64,000 nt of DNA. It comes from Spinellus fusiger. Its lineage: Eukaryota; Mucoromycota; Mucoromycetes; Mucorales; Phycomycetaceae. Numbering within the stretch: the stretch's first letter is position 1; every line of letters begins with the position of its first letter. Both the position numbers and the translations under genes were made by a program. Below, one piece after another: positions 22,517 to 34,086 of the stretch. Below the pieces are notes generated by a model. The model was not told where the DNA came from, made no database searches, and saw only the letters and a program-made list of their open reading frames with translations. The stretch spans positions 44,351 through 108,350 of the forward strand of contig JALLLS010000102.1 in NCBI GenBank assembly GCA_025094145.1. The letters run 5' to 3'.

Positions 22517-22830
22517 TGGTGCCTGTCGTTGGGTAGTGTTCCAAGCGTACTTGTTGACTCTCTTTTTCTCTATATTTATATCCATCTATCTATCTATAAA
22601 AGAAAGAGATAAATAATACCGTGATGGCCAATATCTTTATTTATATTGGACATGTTCTCTGTGAAAGTACAAGTTGGGATGTGACAATCCCTTTATTCTA
22701 TACTACACACCATTTCTCTTTCTATTCTAATACTATGCCAAGACCAATAGTAAAAGAGGACTATAGGGTTTACAGAGAGATAGAGAGATATCCAAGATGT
22801 GTCCATGCACATACACACAGCATCCCTCGC

Positions 22831-23484
22831 TCATGTGGCTTTCCGTCTTGCCTCGGACTCCCTTTGCATTGTCTCTTGATTCTTTCGTCTTGCCTCATAC
22901 TCTTTATGCACTGCTTCCTGGTCTTTTCGTCTTGCTCCTTGGTCTCTTTGTACTGTGTCTTGTTCAGTCTTTAATGTATCATATCTTCTCTTTCTTGCTT
23001 CTTCTCTTCTCTTCTCAAACCCTTTCCATATGTCAGGAATAGCATCAATAAGCTATTCTCTTTTATAAGTACCCTGTCTGATTCTGATTCTGCAGTCCTT
23101 ACCTGTTCCTTGGAGACCGCATCCTTAATACTACGCAATACATTGTCCACAGTAGACCGATGGTTTCCGTCTAATTTATCATTTCTGAGTCGCATAAATC
23201 GCCAAGGTGACTTTAAACCGAGTTTCTCCTGTATTTCTGGATCAAAATTGCACTCTACAATCTTCTCATGGAGGAAGGTGGGCCTGTTGCCCGAGAGTGT
23301 TCTCCATTCGTCTTCTGTGATGCCAAGCTCATCAAAGTATTCGTAGAGGGTGCTTCCTGCCCACACCATCAGACTAATGCGAGGCATGGCTGTGTAATTC
23401 GCTACACCAGGTAGGCTGTTACCAGGGAACTTGAGGAGTATTTTGAAATCAATGGAGTTTTCATTAGCAGGCTTCCATTTGATA

Positions 23485-23521
<37 letters not shown>

Positions 23522-24689
23522 TAAAACAGTGCATATGAGTCCTTCTTGTGACAATCCATCTACTTCTCAAGACAGTCCACTTACATCTTTGGTGTTGTTC
23601 CCAAGAGATAAGGAGCAGAGACAGAGGTAAAGATCAGTCCATCATTGCCATGCTTAAGATTAGGAATAATGTCGGAGAACACTTTATCTAGCTTATAAGT
23701 AAACTGCTGGTATTTGAATGACACACTAAGGACATCAATAAAAAACAACAATAGCCACACAAACTTACACAAAAGGTCTTCGTTGGATAAGGTGGGGCAT
23801 CTTCCCTAACATTCTATCGTGGGGCTCCATGATCTCCATCTTAAGGTACTATAATGCATGGTCTCTTTCTGTCAAGTCTGTGGCTGTGTCTGTGGATCGA
23901 CAGAAAAAGAAAGAAGAGAAGAACACTTACGCCTAATCGTTTCTCAAAGTCTCTTTTTATCAAAATGTTCTTTCCAACCACAAGACAATCGAATAGTAAA
24001 AACCGTAGTCGCGTCTAAAACAGTATCCATCCACCCTTTAACATTTGCATCTGCCTATCGATCTGCCTAACCACTTACAGTCCCATTGCTCTCTACATCC
24101 AACACAAGTTCACCATCAATGATTGTGTCTGTATGGAACTTCCTAAAAGACGGATCTTGTGGAATAGGAAACCACAACTGACTCACGCGGTGAAAATTGT
24201 TCTTGCGATCAAACTGTGATGTCCTCTCTCTCTCTTTTAGTGCTTCTCTTGCAGTGGTGCCTGTGGATCTCCCCACCACTTACCAAATACACCTCCTGTT
24301 CTTTTGCCTTATTTACAGTGATATAGGCAAGACAGCGCACACCATCTGATTTCTCTGCTACATAATAGCTGTAAGGTGTTGGTATGGAAGTTGAGCAGTA
24401 AGAGTTAGGAAGAGAGGGTGGAAGGAGTCAAGGCAACACTAGTTCAATGACATACTCTTCATTGATAAGTTCGTCCAGCTGGTGCGTATAAAAACTCACT
24501 GGTTGTGCACCAGGGAATCTAGGGATTGTCTAATGAGTGTTGAAAAAAGTCAACGAAATAAAAGAAAGAGAGAGAGAGAAACACCTACTTGTAAGACTTT
24601 AAATCAAGAAGTGCGGCTATTCTACTCTTTAGCTCACTGTCGTCTTTAATAGGAGTGCCAGGAATAGCAGGCACAGGAATATGGTTCAT
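22831..24689 (-). CDS. CEG1: mRNA guanylyltransferase (capping enzyme alpha subunit)
   Basis: Nuclear enzyme that transfers GMP from GTP to the 5' end of pre-mRNA through a covalent lysyl-GMP. About nine exons on the minus strand. The order is MNHIPVPAIPGTPIKDD, FPGAQPVSFYTHQLDEL, then EDYYVAEKSDGVRCL, where the K of KSDG is the catalytic lysine (about 24330). Next come DTIIDGELVLDVE (motif III, about 24110), FDCLVVGKNI (motif IIIa), HGNDGLIFTS (motif IV), IKWKPANENSIDF (motif V, about 23470) and the OB-fold WRFMRLRNDKLDGNH (motif VI region, about 23190). The last exon adds a charged tail with repeated EARRK units and stops at 22831. The intron before motif V contains a (TA)n run next to its acceptor. 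There is no triphosphatase domain, as is usual for fungi. Confidence 0.92.
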
Positions 24690-24919
24690 GACGCAGAAAC
24701 AACAACAACAACAAGAGGAGGAAGAAGAAGAAGAAAAAGGAGTTATTATTATTATGATTTTGGTAGGCAAGTATAAAAATAGATGAACTGCTGACATCAT
24801 TGGCTATTCATCTAAGGTATTTCCATCCTGCTTCTATTATTGACTCTACCACCGTTTGATACTCTTCCACTCAAAGATAGTTTTAGAGCCTTGCCACCAA
24901 CCTCACACATCTCTCTGTC

Positions 24920-25150
24920 CTAGGAAGAGGCCTGTGTGGAGTGTTGTTCTCTCTCTCTTGTTGGTGTTCCTCTTGGCGTCTTAAGGATGTCCGAACATTG
25001 CTGTCTTCTTGCTGTCCTCCCTTCTCTGCCAAACACTGACCTTGGTGTTCTGGTAGTGGCTGCCACAGTACAGGTCATTTGGCGTGCCCACTGGGCCTTT
25101 ATATTTGACTCTGCTCCTTTTCTTTCTGGTGTTGTGGTGAGTAAGACTTC
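24920..25150 (+). mobile_element. LINE C-terminal fragment
   Basis: The plus strand reads LAVLPSLPNTDLGVLVVAAT, VQVIWRAHWAFIFDSAPF, which resembles the extreme C-terminus of Mucorales LINE ORF2 and the fragment at 50496-50800 (AIWHVYWAYHFHNSPF). No reverse transcriptase or endonuclease is present. It lies immediately upstream of the capping-enzyme gene start. Confidence 0.5.
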
Positions 25151-25369
25151 TTCTTCAGTGTTGTATATACTGTCCATGGTGGCTTGAAATGTGCTTTTTC
25201 TTTCTTTCTTTCTTTCTCTCTTCCTTCTCTCTTATGTATCATTCATCTTGGCTAGTTTCGTTTCTCTTCTTCTTCTGTCCACGTGACTTTTAAGTGCTAC
25301 ACCTCATAACGTGTCGGCCTATTCAATAAAGAATATATAGATATATAAAGTTATTTCTCACACTGTCCC

Positions 25370-25890
25370 TATAAATCAACAAAGTACTCGTCAATATGAG
25401 CATAGCTGAGCAAGGTCATGTATTATTAACAAAGAAAAACAACAGAGAGAAGTAATAGACACTACCAAAGACTATTCTTGATAAAATAGTAATCAATGTC
25501 TTCCTCTGGGCTTGATCTTATTGTAATCTATATAACACCCATTGTATTGTTGATAAATAAAGACTCATAGGTCAGTTTCAGGTGGTCTTTTCCTTCTTCT
25601 ATACTGTCTAGGGTGTATAATCTATTGCTATGAAGGGAATGCACTTGGGCAGTAGCTATAGTAATAGTATAGTGTTAGCTATATTATTATAATAAACAAT
25701 ATTATTCATAAACAATGTACTTTATAATACAATTTGATAGTGATGTATACTACAAAAGGAAATAAATATTTAGATACTTGCAATCCTTTTGATTTTAAAA
25801 AATAATAATCCATAAAAGGGTAAAATTGTGTCATAGCGTAAAAGGAAGATTATGTTACCGATTCAAAGTCAGAAGTCTTTGGGTGTGTAG
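25370..25890 (+). repeat. 1.2-kb dispersed repeat, copy A
   Basis: Matches copies B, C and D: AAGTACTCGTCAATATGAGC, AGCAAGGT, ATTATTAACAAAGA, CTGGGCTTGAT, GTATAATCTATTGCTATGAA, GGGAATGCACTTGGGCAGTA, AAAAGGAAATAA and the end GTCTTTGGGTGTGTAG. There are small internal deletions relative to copy B. No coding sequence is recognised. Confidence 0.75.
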
Positions 25891-26658
25891 ACAGTTTCTT
25901 ATCGTATAATAAGAGGTATAGAATAGAGCTACTGGTAATACATCAATAGTACTTGTAGTGTATATAATAAAACAAAGCAACATATACTTTTAAATAGTAT
26001 ATAAAGATATCTATATCTATATCTATATCTATAGCACATGGAGATAGAGTAGAATGAGTGGTTTCTGGAGACTAATGACTTTGTAGTGTGTCTGTTTCTT
26101 GGAAGAATTTTGGTCATACATGCCACTTTGCAATACCAACGCCAACAGAGTCAACAGAGAGACAGAAAAAATAAAAAAATAAAAAAAGAGTCAAAGGCCT
26201 GGTAAAATGACTGACGATGATTGTCTATCTCTCGCTGTATCTGTATCTGTCTTATCTTTAGTGTTCCCCTTGTCATTTATGAATTGTTATTTGAATTATT
26301 ATTTATACAAAGACATGTTATTATCACATTAAAAACAGTAGAAACATAAAGATAAGCACATAATTCTATAATGGACCAATACATACGAAAAATAAAAATA
26401 AAATAAAAGATGAGATAAAAGAGATTCCATTGTTGATAAGGTGTAAACACTGTTACTTTGATATCTCGAGTTGAATTATTTACACTGCTTTCTTCAATTG
26501 AACTCTACAAGTTTAAAAGATAACACTGACCAAACACAGTTTCTTGAACTTCATTCTGATATATACAATCATTGATTTTATATATATATTCTATAGCTTT
26601 ATACATTCATAGATAGAGTTTCCAAAGAATATTAGAAATAAGAGAGTATATTTTACTG
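25891..26658. other. no gene seen
   Basis: AT-rich sequence with a short (TATCTA)n run near 26007-26032. No coding signal. Confidence 0.5.
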
Positions 26659-26660
26659 TA

Positions 26661-27991
26661 CAGTGGGGTAGCAAAAAAATTGGCAATTTGAAAAAATCCG
26701 ATTGATTTCATATCATCAATACAGTGTTTTTCCTGTATCAAGAGAAATAAAACGTATTTTCTACTGTAATAAAGCTTATATTATTTTAAAGAAAGGCTAT
26801 AGAATACGTATATCTAATTTATTTTTACATTTACTTATAAAAAATTATTAAAAATATAGCTTTAATAATGGGTACTCCCACCCTTGTTCTTGATGACTTC
26901 TTGCATTTGTGCTGGCATTGTCTCAATCAAAGAATTCCATGTTTTTGGCTCAAAGGAATCCCAGGCTTCTTGTATAATATTTTTGAACTTGTCTATCTTA
27001 ACAGAACCATTGCATCTCTCCTGGACCTTGTCTTTCATTTGTATCCAAAGGTTTTCAATGGGGTTCAGATCGGGTGATTGAGCAGGCCACTCCAAACTAT
27101 CAATTCCTCTCTCCCTTTTCCAATCACTTGCTACAATACTTTTGTGAGTGGGTGTTCCATCTTCCATCAATATTAGGTGGCACCCTAGACCCCAGAAACG
27201 TAGCAATGCCTCTTCATAGACTTTCTTGACAAAATCAACAGCCTTTCGTTCATTCTTCTCAAGCATCACTAGTTCCGACTTCTCACCGTGAAGAATGGCT
27301 CCCCAGACCATAACTGAGGATCTTCCACTCTTGAATGTGGGAGCAAGACAATCTTTTTTATAGGCTTCTCCATCCTTACGCCAAACGTGAACCACTCGAC
27401 TGTTTTTGCCAATTTCGAAACTACTTTCGTCAGTCCATATAACTTTTTTCCACATGTCAATGGTCCAGTGGAGATGTTCTTTGGCAAACTTGAGTCTTCT
27501 TTCTTTATGTGTTTCATTCAAAAAAGGTTTCTTCTTTGCCACTCGGCTAAATATACCCTCTTCATGAAGTACACGTCTAACAGTGTGCTTGCTGCATTCT
27601 TCGGGTATTGCTGCAACTATCTCACTTAAAGTCAATCGTCTGTTCTTGCCAATAACGTTCAGAAGGTGTCGTATTCCTCTTTCATTGAATATTTTGGGTC
27701 TTCCTGAACCTTCTTGGCGTTTGGTAGTTCCTCTTGTCTTTTGTTGATTTAGAACATTGTAGATTGTTCGCAGCTTTACTCCAGTTCTTTCAGCTATTTC
27801 TTTTACTTTCATATTTGCTTGTCGAAAATTAACAATGGTAAGTTTTTGATCGTCTGTTAGTTTCATTGTAAATTAAATATGGATATACTTTTATTAAGAA
27901 GAAAGGAAGAAAACTGCTGCAAGTGTCTCTTATGTAAGATATGAAATATATCGGATCTAAAAAAAATGCCAATTTTTTTGCTAACCCACTG
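26661..27991 (-). mobile_element. complete Tc1/mariner element
   Basis: 1331 bp. The ends CAGTGGGGTAGCAAAAAAAT and, on the other strand, CAGTGGGTTAGCAAAAAAAT form terminal inverted repeats of about 26 bp (continuing TGGCA). Each is flanked by TA (26659-26660 and 27992-27993), the Tc1 target duplication. The element contains one uninterrupted transposase gene. It is the only element in the window with both intact ends and an intact reading frame. Confidence 0.92.
26862..27866 (-). CDS. Tc1 transposase (DD34E), intact
   Basis: 334-aa transposase in a single exon. Residues 1-60 form a helix-turn-helix (VKEIAERTGVKLRTIYNVLN) with a following RP-type GSGRP linker, and a second HTH-like segment (LTLSEIVAAIPEECSKHTVR) follows. 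The catalytic residues are D in VIWTDESSF, D in ILMEDGTPTH and E in PDLNPIENLW. The last two have 34 residues between them, so DD34E. The GRSSVMVWGAI motif of the family is present. The start is the ATG of MKLTDDQK. No stop or frameshift is seen, so the protein may still be functional. Confidence 0.92.
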   Translation of the reverse strand: MKLTDDQKLTIVNFRQANMKVKEIAERTGVKLRTIYNVLNQQKTRGTTKRQEGSGRPKIFNERGIRHLLNVIGKNRRLTLSEIVAAIPEECSKHTVRRVLHEEGIFSRVAKKKPFLNETHKERRLKFAKEHLHWTIDMWKKVIWTDESSFEIGKNSRVVHVWRKDGEAYKKDCLAPTFKSGRSSVMVWGAILHGEKSELVMLEKNERKAVDFVKKVYEEALLRFWGLGCHLILMEDGTPTHKSIVASDWKRERGIDSLEWPAQSPDLNPIENLWIQMKDKVQERCNGSVKIDKFKNIIQEAWDSFEPKTWNSLIETMPAQMQEVIKNKGGSTHY

Positions 27992-27993
27992 TA

Positions 27994-30900
27994 CAAAAGG
28001 CATGAATACTATATGTATTCTTTACATAAAGACCTTTAAGTTTTCATGAATAAAGAATACACAAGGACACATTCCCATCAAGCTATTGAGCAGAGATAAA
28101 GAACACCATCTATCCATTGAAATAGAAAGAAAAGAAATGCCAACCCTCTCTTTATCTGTTCAATACAATCAACCTGCCAAGATGAACAGTATTTTTATTC
28201 AAGGCATAACTTACCTAACATTAAAGTGAACAGTAAATATCAAATATCAAATGTATCTCCCCAACTGCCACTATAGCTTGACACCACCATGTCATCTATC
28301 CTCTTTCCCAGAGATCCAGGAGCCTTTAAGCTCTGTTCTTGCCTAACATTAAAGTTCCTTTAATCACCCTGATACTATAGTAGATTGATCCTTGACATTG
28401 GATGAGAAGTCTAAATAAAGTCAAGAGTGGCTTCATCAGAAACTTGTTTAAACCTCCTATACATATTCATCAAGATGTTAAGCCTTTAATAGTAATAACA
28501 ACAACAACAACAACAACAACAATAATAATAATAATAATAATGTCAGCAATATCAAATAATAAACCTACCTTTGGACAAAGTCCGTGAATGCTCTTTTCTA
28601 ATGCACTAACAATCGTTTTATTTTACAGAGAAATGTCCACAGAAATTAAGAGCAGACACATAGGCTCAAGATTGCCCAAGAAAAGAGAGAAGAACAGTGG
28701 ATATGCTTAATCAAACCCCTTTCTTCTTTGTTTTCCAACACTATCTTTGTTTAAAAGTGCTTTCTACTAGTTCATTACACGTTTTAAAATTACTGATACA
28801 ACATAAACATTAGATTAATTAAATCAAGACAATATATATTCAGTTATTACCCCGTGTTGTGTGAATGAATTATAAAGCACTACCATTTAAAAAGTCTGAT
28901 GGTTGCTGTAAGAGATTATTTCATCACCTAAAAAATATGGATATTTGTTGCAATGAGAATATCTGATTTTGTAAATCTATACGTTTCATGTGAAAAAAAA
29001 AGTCTAGTGCTGGTACACTCGTACCTGAAAGAAATGTTAATATGAATGCTATTTATATCCATTATAAAGCTAGTCATGGTAATAAACAATATTTTGTCTA
29101 TACCAGAAAGTTGATTAATAACAAAAGTAATTTGGTTGATGAAATGTTTTTTTAATAACTAGTTGAATGTCTCTGGACACAATGTGTAATATACTAGTAA
29201 AAAAATGCTAGCGATACTAAGACAATAGGAGTGACCAACACCCAAGTGAGACGATGATTTACCCTAATGAATTTCATGACATTGAAAACAGAATATGGAG
29301 ATACTTCATAAGAGATAAGCTGAGAGACCAAGAGTTCTTTATAAAAATGATATCCATTGTATATGTTTGATTCATTCTTATCTATGTCCCGTCTTTGGGT
29401 TTAAAGCTAAAAGTACATGGACCAGTAAAACATACAATCAGACTTTATTGTTGATTACTTCACTTGGTTACCTTTATATATTTATACTTTTGTCTATTCA
29501 TGTTAGGCTTAGGAGATGATATATAATGTTGTGAATTGTGATTTTTCTTTCACAATTGATAACACTCACCTCCAAGTCTGGTAGCAATGAGGTATTGATT
29601 CCAACAGGAACACAATTTTGTTTTTGGTAGGTATTTTTTATAGCACTATTGTATAAATCTGATCTATTGATATTTGTTGTATCAATATATTTTTTTAAGT
29701 CTTATTGTTCTTCCTAATGTGCCTATACAGTTTCTGTTAGTTTACTGTTTATAGACCATTACAATGCTCCGAGAAAACCAATAGAACACAGTACACCCAT
29801 CTTTCTTCTGTAGAGTATATTCGACACTTCATTTGATTTCTTTGATTAAAGTGATATATCTCTTACTGTATCTATGGTTTATCCTACTCAACTCCCTTAC
29901 CTTTATACTAACCATAGGTAGCAGGCTATTCTTTGGTCGATCTCACTGATGTATAAATTGACTTTTTTTCTTTCTTTCTTTTTTCAATTAAATGATTGAT
30001 TTGGAGATCTATTGGCCATCCTGAGAAGAACAGTGGTTATTAACTGCCCTATCTTTGCGTTCAAGACAGTCTGTGCATCGGACCCATTAGATTTGAAAAC
30101 AAAGACTGTTACTGAAAGGTCATGGTAAATAAAACAAATAAAATAGCACTATTTTATGTTCAAAGCATAGTTGTAAGTATAATCTGAAAAGGAAAACTGG
30201 GGCCTTACAGTCTATAGGTGTGCATGTATGTACCATAATGATGGGCCAATGCAAAAGCCATGGACAGTTATCTTTATCTCGGATAAAAAAATAAGCGTCT
30301 TTCTACTATACAAAAAAAAAGTTCAACTTGGGTTCAGACTCTAAACTTCCTCGACAAGGTTTAAAGCCATACCGCAAATTCGTTCCTAATTCCCCGTGAG
30401 TCACAGCCACTCCACATAATTTGATTTCCTACAGTGTAAGAAGTTTATTCAACATGTGAAGTTGCCCAAGAAAGGAAAACAAAGAGCAATACGAGAGAAT
30501 AGGTAATGTGACCAGTAGAAATCAATGACTGTTTTCTAATCCTGGATTGCCTATATAGTTAATAAATAGACTTGGAGGGTTATAATAACAGTTTATTTTT
30601 AATAATTGTTTTTCATAGAATGCCTTCCTTATCTGTCCATCCTACTGGGGAAGTTTTACTTCTTCTTTTCTTTCAGGGAGCACGCCTTACAGTATTGTTA
30701 TTTGATAAGTCATTGTACACTATTGGTAATAGGTGCTAATACTGACATGTAATGTAGGTTGAGTAAGTTGATCTCTACTAAAAACAGCTAATTAAAGTAC
30801 GATTATGAGATGAACACTATAAAAGTAACACAAATAATTAGAGAAAAAAATAGTGATATAGGGGATGCCAAAGCCATGAGGGAGATCCAACACGATCCTT

Positions 30901-32060
30901 ACTTCATCCAGACTACAGCTTATTAAAATTATAATAATACATCATTGCACCACTGTACCAGAGGAGCTTTTTTTTCTTCTTTTTTCGAGGATATATACTA
31001 TTATACAAGCATGTTATTAGATCTTATGTTGAGATAAAACACCTGGAAGTGAGACTCAAATGGGGTTATCTGCACCTTCATTAGACGTATTATCAGCAAC
31101 ACTCAACTGTTGAATAGAATAAATTACAATGTAGACTCATAATGAGTAATCAGATGAATTGAATTCTAACCGACTTGCTTGGACCTTTTCTTAGAATCAT
31201 TGACACTCACCAAGAAGTAGAATAGTGCTTATAAGTTGGCTTCAGTGGAAAAAGATAGTAGGATTATGTGCATAAAAAAAGACGCTATTCACTCTGAATA
31301 TTATATGGCTGTCTTGAACATGTGTTGATATTAATTTATTGTAGACTCAGACACTTACAATATCATAATGAACTTAAGAATAGAGAAGAGTAAACCTATC
31401 AACTATATAATAAAGGTAACAAGGCATAAAACAACAAATAGCATAGGACCCCTATTCAGTTGGGTATCCCAAAGCCCGGATTTAAATATAATGAATGCCC
31501 TTTGTACTTAAAGAGGATCTAGAATAATAATAATAAACATAATTTTCATCAATATCTTCATTACCAGTACAGAGCAAAAGACCAAGCAATGATCGCTATT
31601 AAAAGAAAAAAAGTATAAACGGGTAATTAGTTTACCAGAATAACTATGATTCTAATACATATGATCCTCTTAATATTTTATTAAATGTCTCATATGTATC
31701 TTTTGTTAGTTCATGACAATAGTCCTTGCAAGGTAAAGTTTTAAAATGGATTCTACTCGGAATTTGGATTATTGCATTGCTTCTCAAGAGTCACCTTATT
31801 TTATTCAACCTTCTCCATATAAATCCCTCTCCAGAAGAGAGACTTTGCCAATCAGAGCGTGGTAGATAACAATTCATATTAGATTAGATGTAGAATAGAA
31901 TGTGGTTTTGTGAAAAATCACGCAATAGATTATTGTTTTTTAAAGTATTATATAGCATCCTATTTAAGACAAAATATTGTAACTGTTCTAGTTTTTCTGT
32001 TATTAGTATTCGTTGCACGCATAAGCTAGATCTTATGTATCACGTGGTCTTATTGTATTC
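27994..32060. other. gene-poor region, no gene seen
   Basis: Four kilobases of AT-rich DNA with stops in all frames. A CAA/ATA microsatellite lies at about 28495-28541. No other feature could be supported. Confidence 0.45.
28495..28541. repeat. (CAA)n/(TAA)n microsatellite
   Basis: About eight CAA units pass directly into about eight ATA/TAA units. Confidence 0.9.
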
Positions 32061-32215
32061 AGGTTTTTAACCTAAAATTAGACGATTTAAAAAATGAGTT
32101 TTTGATAATTACGAATATTTAGAAATTGTCCATAGTGAAATTAGACATTATATTTCTTTGCATAACAAATCAATAACCACACACGCACACTTTATTATTA
32201 TTATTATTATTTAAA

Positions 32216-32238
32216 AGATAGTTTGCCTGTACCATGGG
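32216..32238 (-). other. conserved segment downstream of the Fanzor-like stop
   Basis: The reverse strand reads CCCATGGTACAGGCAAACTA (continuing TCT), matching 12651-12673 except for about three transitions. Its conservation exceeds that of the neighbouring decayed coding sequence. Confidence 0.5.
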
Positions 32239-32248
32239 CTGCTATCAG

Positions 32249-32500
32249 TCAGTAAAACGATGTCTCGGTGATAACTGAAGAGAAGGAGAGTGATGAGCCA
32301 GAAGGTGTGAACTTTTTCTTAGTTCTGGTTGTATGTTTGGTTTCATGTTTTTTTTGGAGATAATTCTTAATTCTGGATATACTATTAGTGATATAGGATA
32401 TTTTCATCTTTGTACTTTCAAATAGAGACTATGGTATTGATGTTGTAAACAAGATCTTGCAAGAAAAGGTGAATAATCATACTTCCAGTTAGCATCACAA
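32249..32500 (-). pseudogene. Fanzor-like C-terminal relic
   Basis: On the minus strand, QDLVYNINTIVSI aligns with the RDLAATLNFRHSL block of the relic at 12.1 kb. Downstream, CCTTCTGGCTCATCA and CTTCTCTTCAGTTATCAC align by eye with CCTTCTGGTTCATCT and CTTCTCCCTCATTATCAC of that relic at the same place, followed by a stop and a conserved post-stop block. Only this tail can be recognised; the zinc ribbon and the rest are lost or too degraded to read. Confidence 0.45.
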
Positions 32501-33041
32501 AAAAATCTTTAGTATTATTACACTGGTAGGATGATTACCTGAGGAACTTGTTACATGCTCCTCATCAGTTTCCTATAAAGAATACATGTAAGAACCCTAC
32601 GTTGATTCTATAAACATGTTGTATCTTCTTTACGTTATTTGTATCTTACTAAATAGATGCTATTTATGGTTCAGAGAAATAGATAGAAACATAATAATAA
32701 AGAAAGACTAAACAGCCTTTGATAGCAGTCATTGAATACTTTCAGATACCATCTATGACCCATTGGTGTGATAGTATATTTCATGGCTTCTTGAATCTGG
32801 AGGTACTGTATTAATTATAGAATGAGAGGGTCGATAATACAACGTCTCTTGCGTGTGCCTGGTATACATGATAGCCTTCTCCTGTTGGCTGTTCTGAACT
32901 ACAACTGATGAGTATCCATTTCTGGAAAATAGTCCTACAACAAAAGATCTAAACTAATTAATTATTGTCCAGTAAAATGGATATTACATTCAGTAATAAA
33001 ATTAATGTGTCCAATTCGGAGGTGTGCACACGCCCAGTACA

Positions 33042-33050
33042 ATAAACAAA

Positions 33051-33081
<31 letters not shown>
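33042..33081. repeat. (AATA)n microsatellite
   Basis: About nine AATA units close to the right end of the inverted-repeat element. Confidence 0.9.
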
Positions 33082-33151
33082 AATAGTCCAGTCTTGAGTC
33101 TCCAGTTGTCTACAAAAAATAATCCGTTGTCTAATTTTAGGTTAAAATCCT

Positions 33152-34086
33152 ATCACTAATCTCTTTGATATGGAGACTGAGCTCGTATTTATTAAAAGAG
33201 AGGGTTTGCCACTGACAAGACACTTGACTAACTATTATCCGTATTTTGTGCTTTCTATGTCTCTGTGTTCTATTAAACGTCCATTGGATAAGAACTTTAC
33301 TTGAGACCTACAAAACTGAGTGGAGACTTGGGAAGAGATACAGGCAAAAAGAAAGGATATGTATTATGATGCTGCTAGTTATAAACTCAATACAAGTAGT
33401 AAGCAGTATCAGCAAATGATCTACACTGAATTTAATTTATAAACACTGAATGGTGCCCAATGAGCGATAGCGTTGGAAATTGTTATTAATTATACTAAGA
33501 TTCATCTTTTATTTCACACAGATGCTAGATAGTAAGAGAACACTGTTATGGTATAGTATGCTATGACATGCACAGTATATATAATTGCATAGGGGTACTT
33601 GTTTAGTAGACATGCAGTAAACATAAGCTGCAGTGATTGCTTTATTTTCAAAGATTTGTTTTGTTTTTTTTTGTTTTTTTAAAATAATAATAATTAAAAG
33701 ATAAGAGAAGTATTAAAGTTATATTATTCTTATAAGGATATTTCGTTACTCTATAATGCAAAATAATATAAAATAGGAATCCAGGATGTTCTCTATCCAA
33801 TCAGTGTTAGATGAAGTCTTATTTGAATAGCGTTATTAATATTTTACTTTCATATGCTATCTTATATTGTTACAAGTAACACAATACCAATCAATCTTAT
33901 AACAAGCCATGGTGAAGATAGTTAATAAATAGACAGGCAGATGCAGTGCAGAATTTCTTATCCTCTCTCTCTCTTCTCCTCTCCCTTCCCTCCACACATT
34001 CATTTGATAACACTTGTACTTTTACTGTCTTTTACTTAAATCCTACACACATAACCCTATCATAGTATATTAAAGAGACTCTTATC
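33152..34086. other. no gene seen; probable promoter of the subtilisin gene at its end
   Basis: AT-rich non-coding sequence. The last 130 bp become CT-rich (CTCTCTCTCTTCTCCTCTCC) before the subtilisin ATG, as often seen upstream of fungal genes. Confidence 0.45.

Larger units (their letters stand above)
32061..33151 (-). mobile_element. element with terminal inverted repeats carrying a Fanzor-like remnant
   Basis: The left end AGGTTTTTAACCTAAAATTA (continuing GAC) and the reverse complement of the right end AGGATTTTAACCTAAAATTA (continuing GAC) match at 22 of 23 positions, with looser similarity inside. The 1.09-kb interior contains, on the minus strand, the C-terminal end and 3' flank of a Fanzor-like gene (next entry), and near the right end an (AATA)n run. 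No target duplication is obvious. Interpretation as a deleted Fanzor-carrying DNA transposon is inference from the end repeats and the cargo. Confidence 0.55.

Noticed and set aside
24920..25177. 85-codon open frame on the minus strand
   Set aside because: The plus strand of the same DNA reads a LINE C-terminal motif; the minus frame has no motif and is its shadow.
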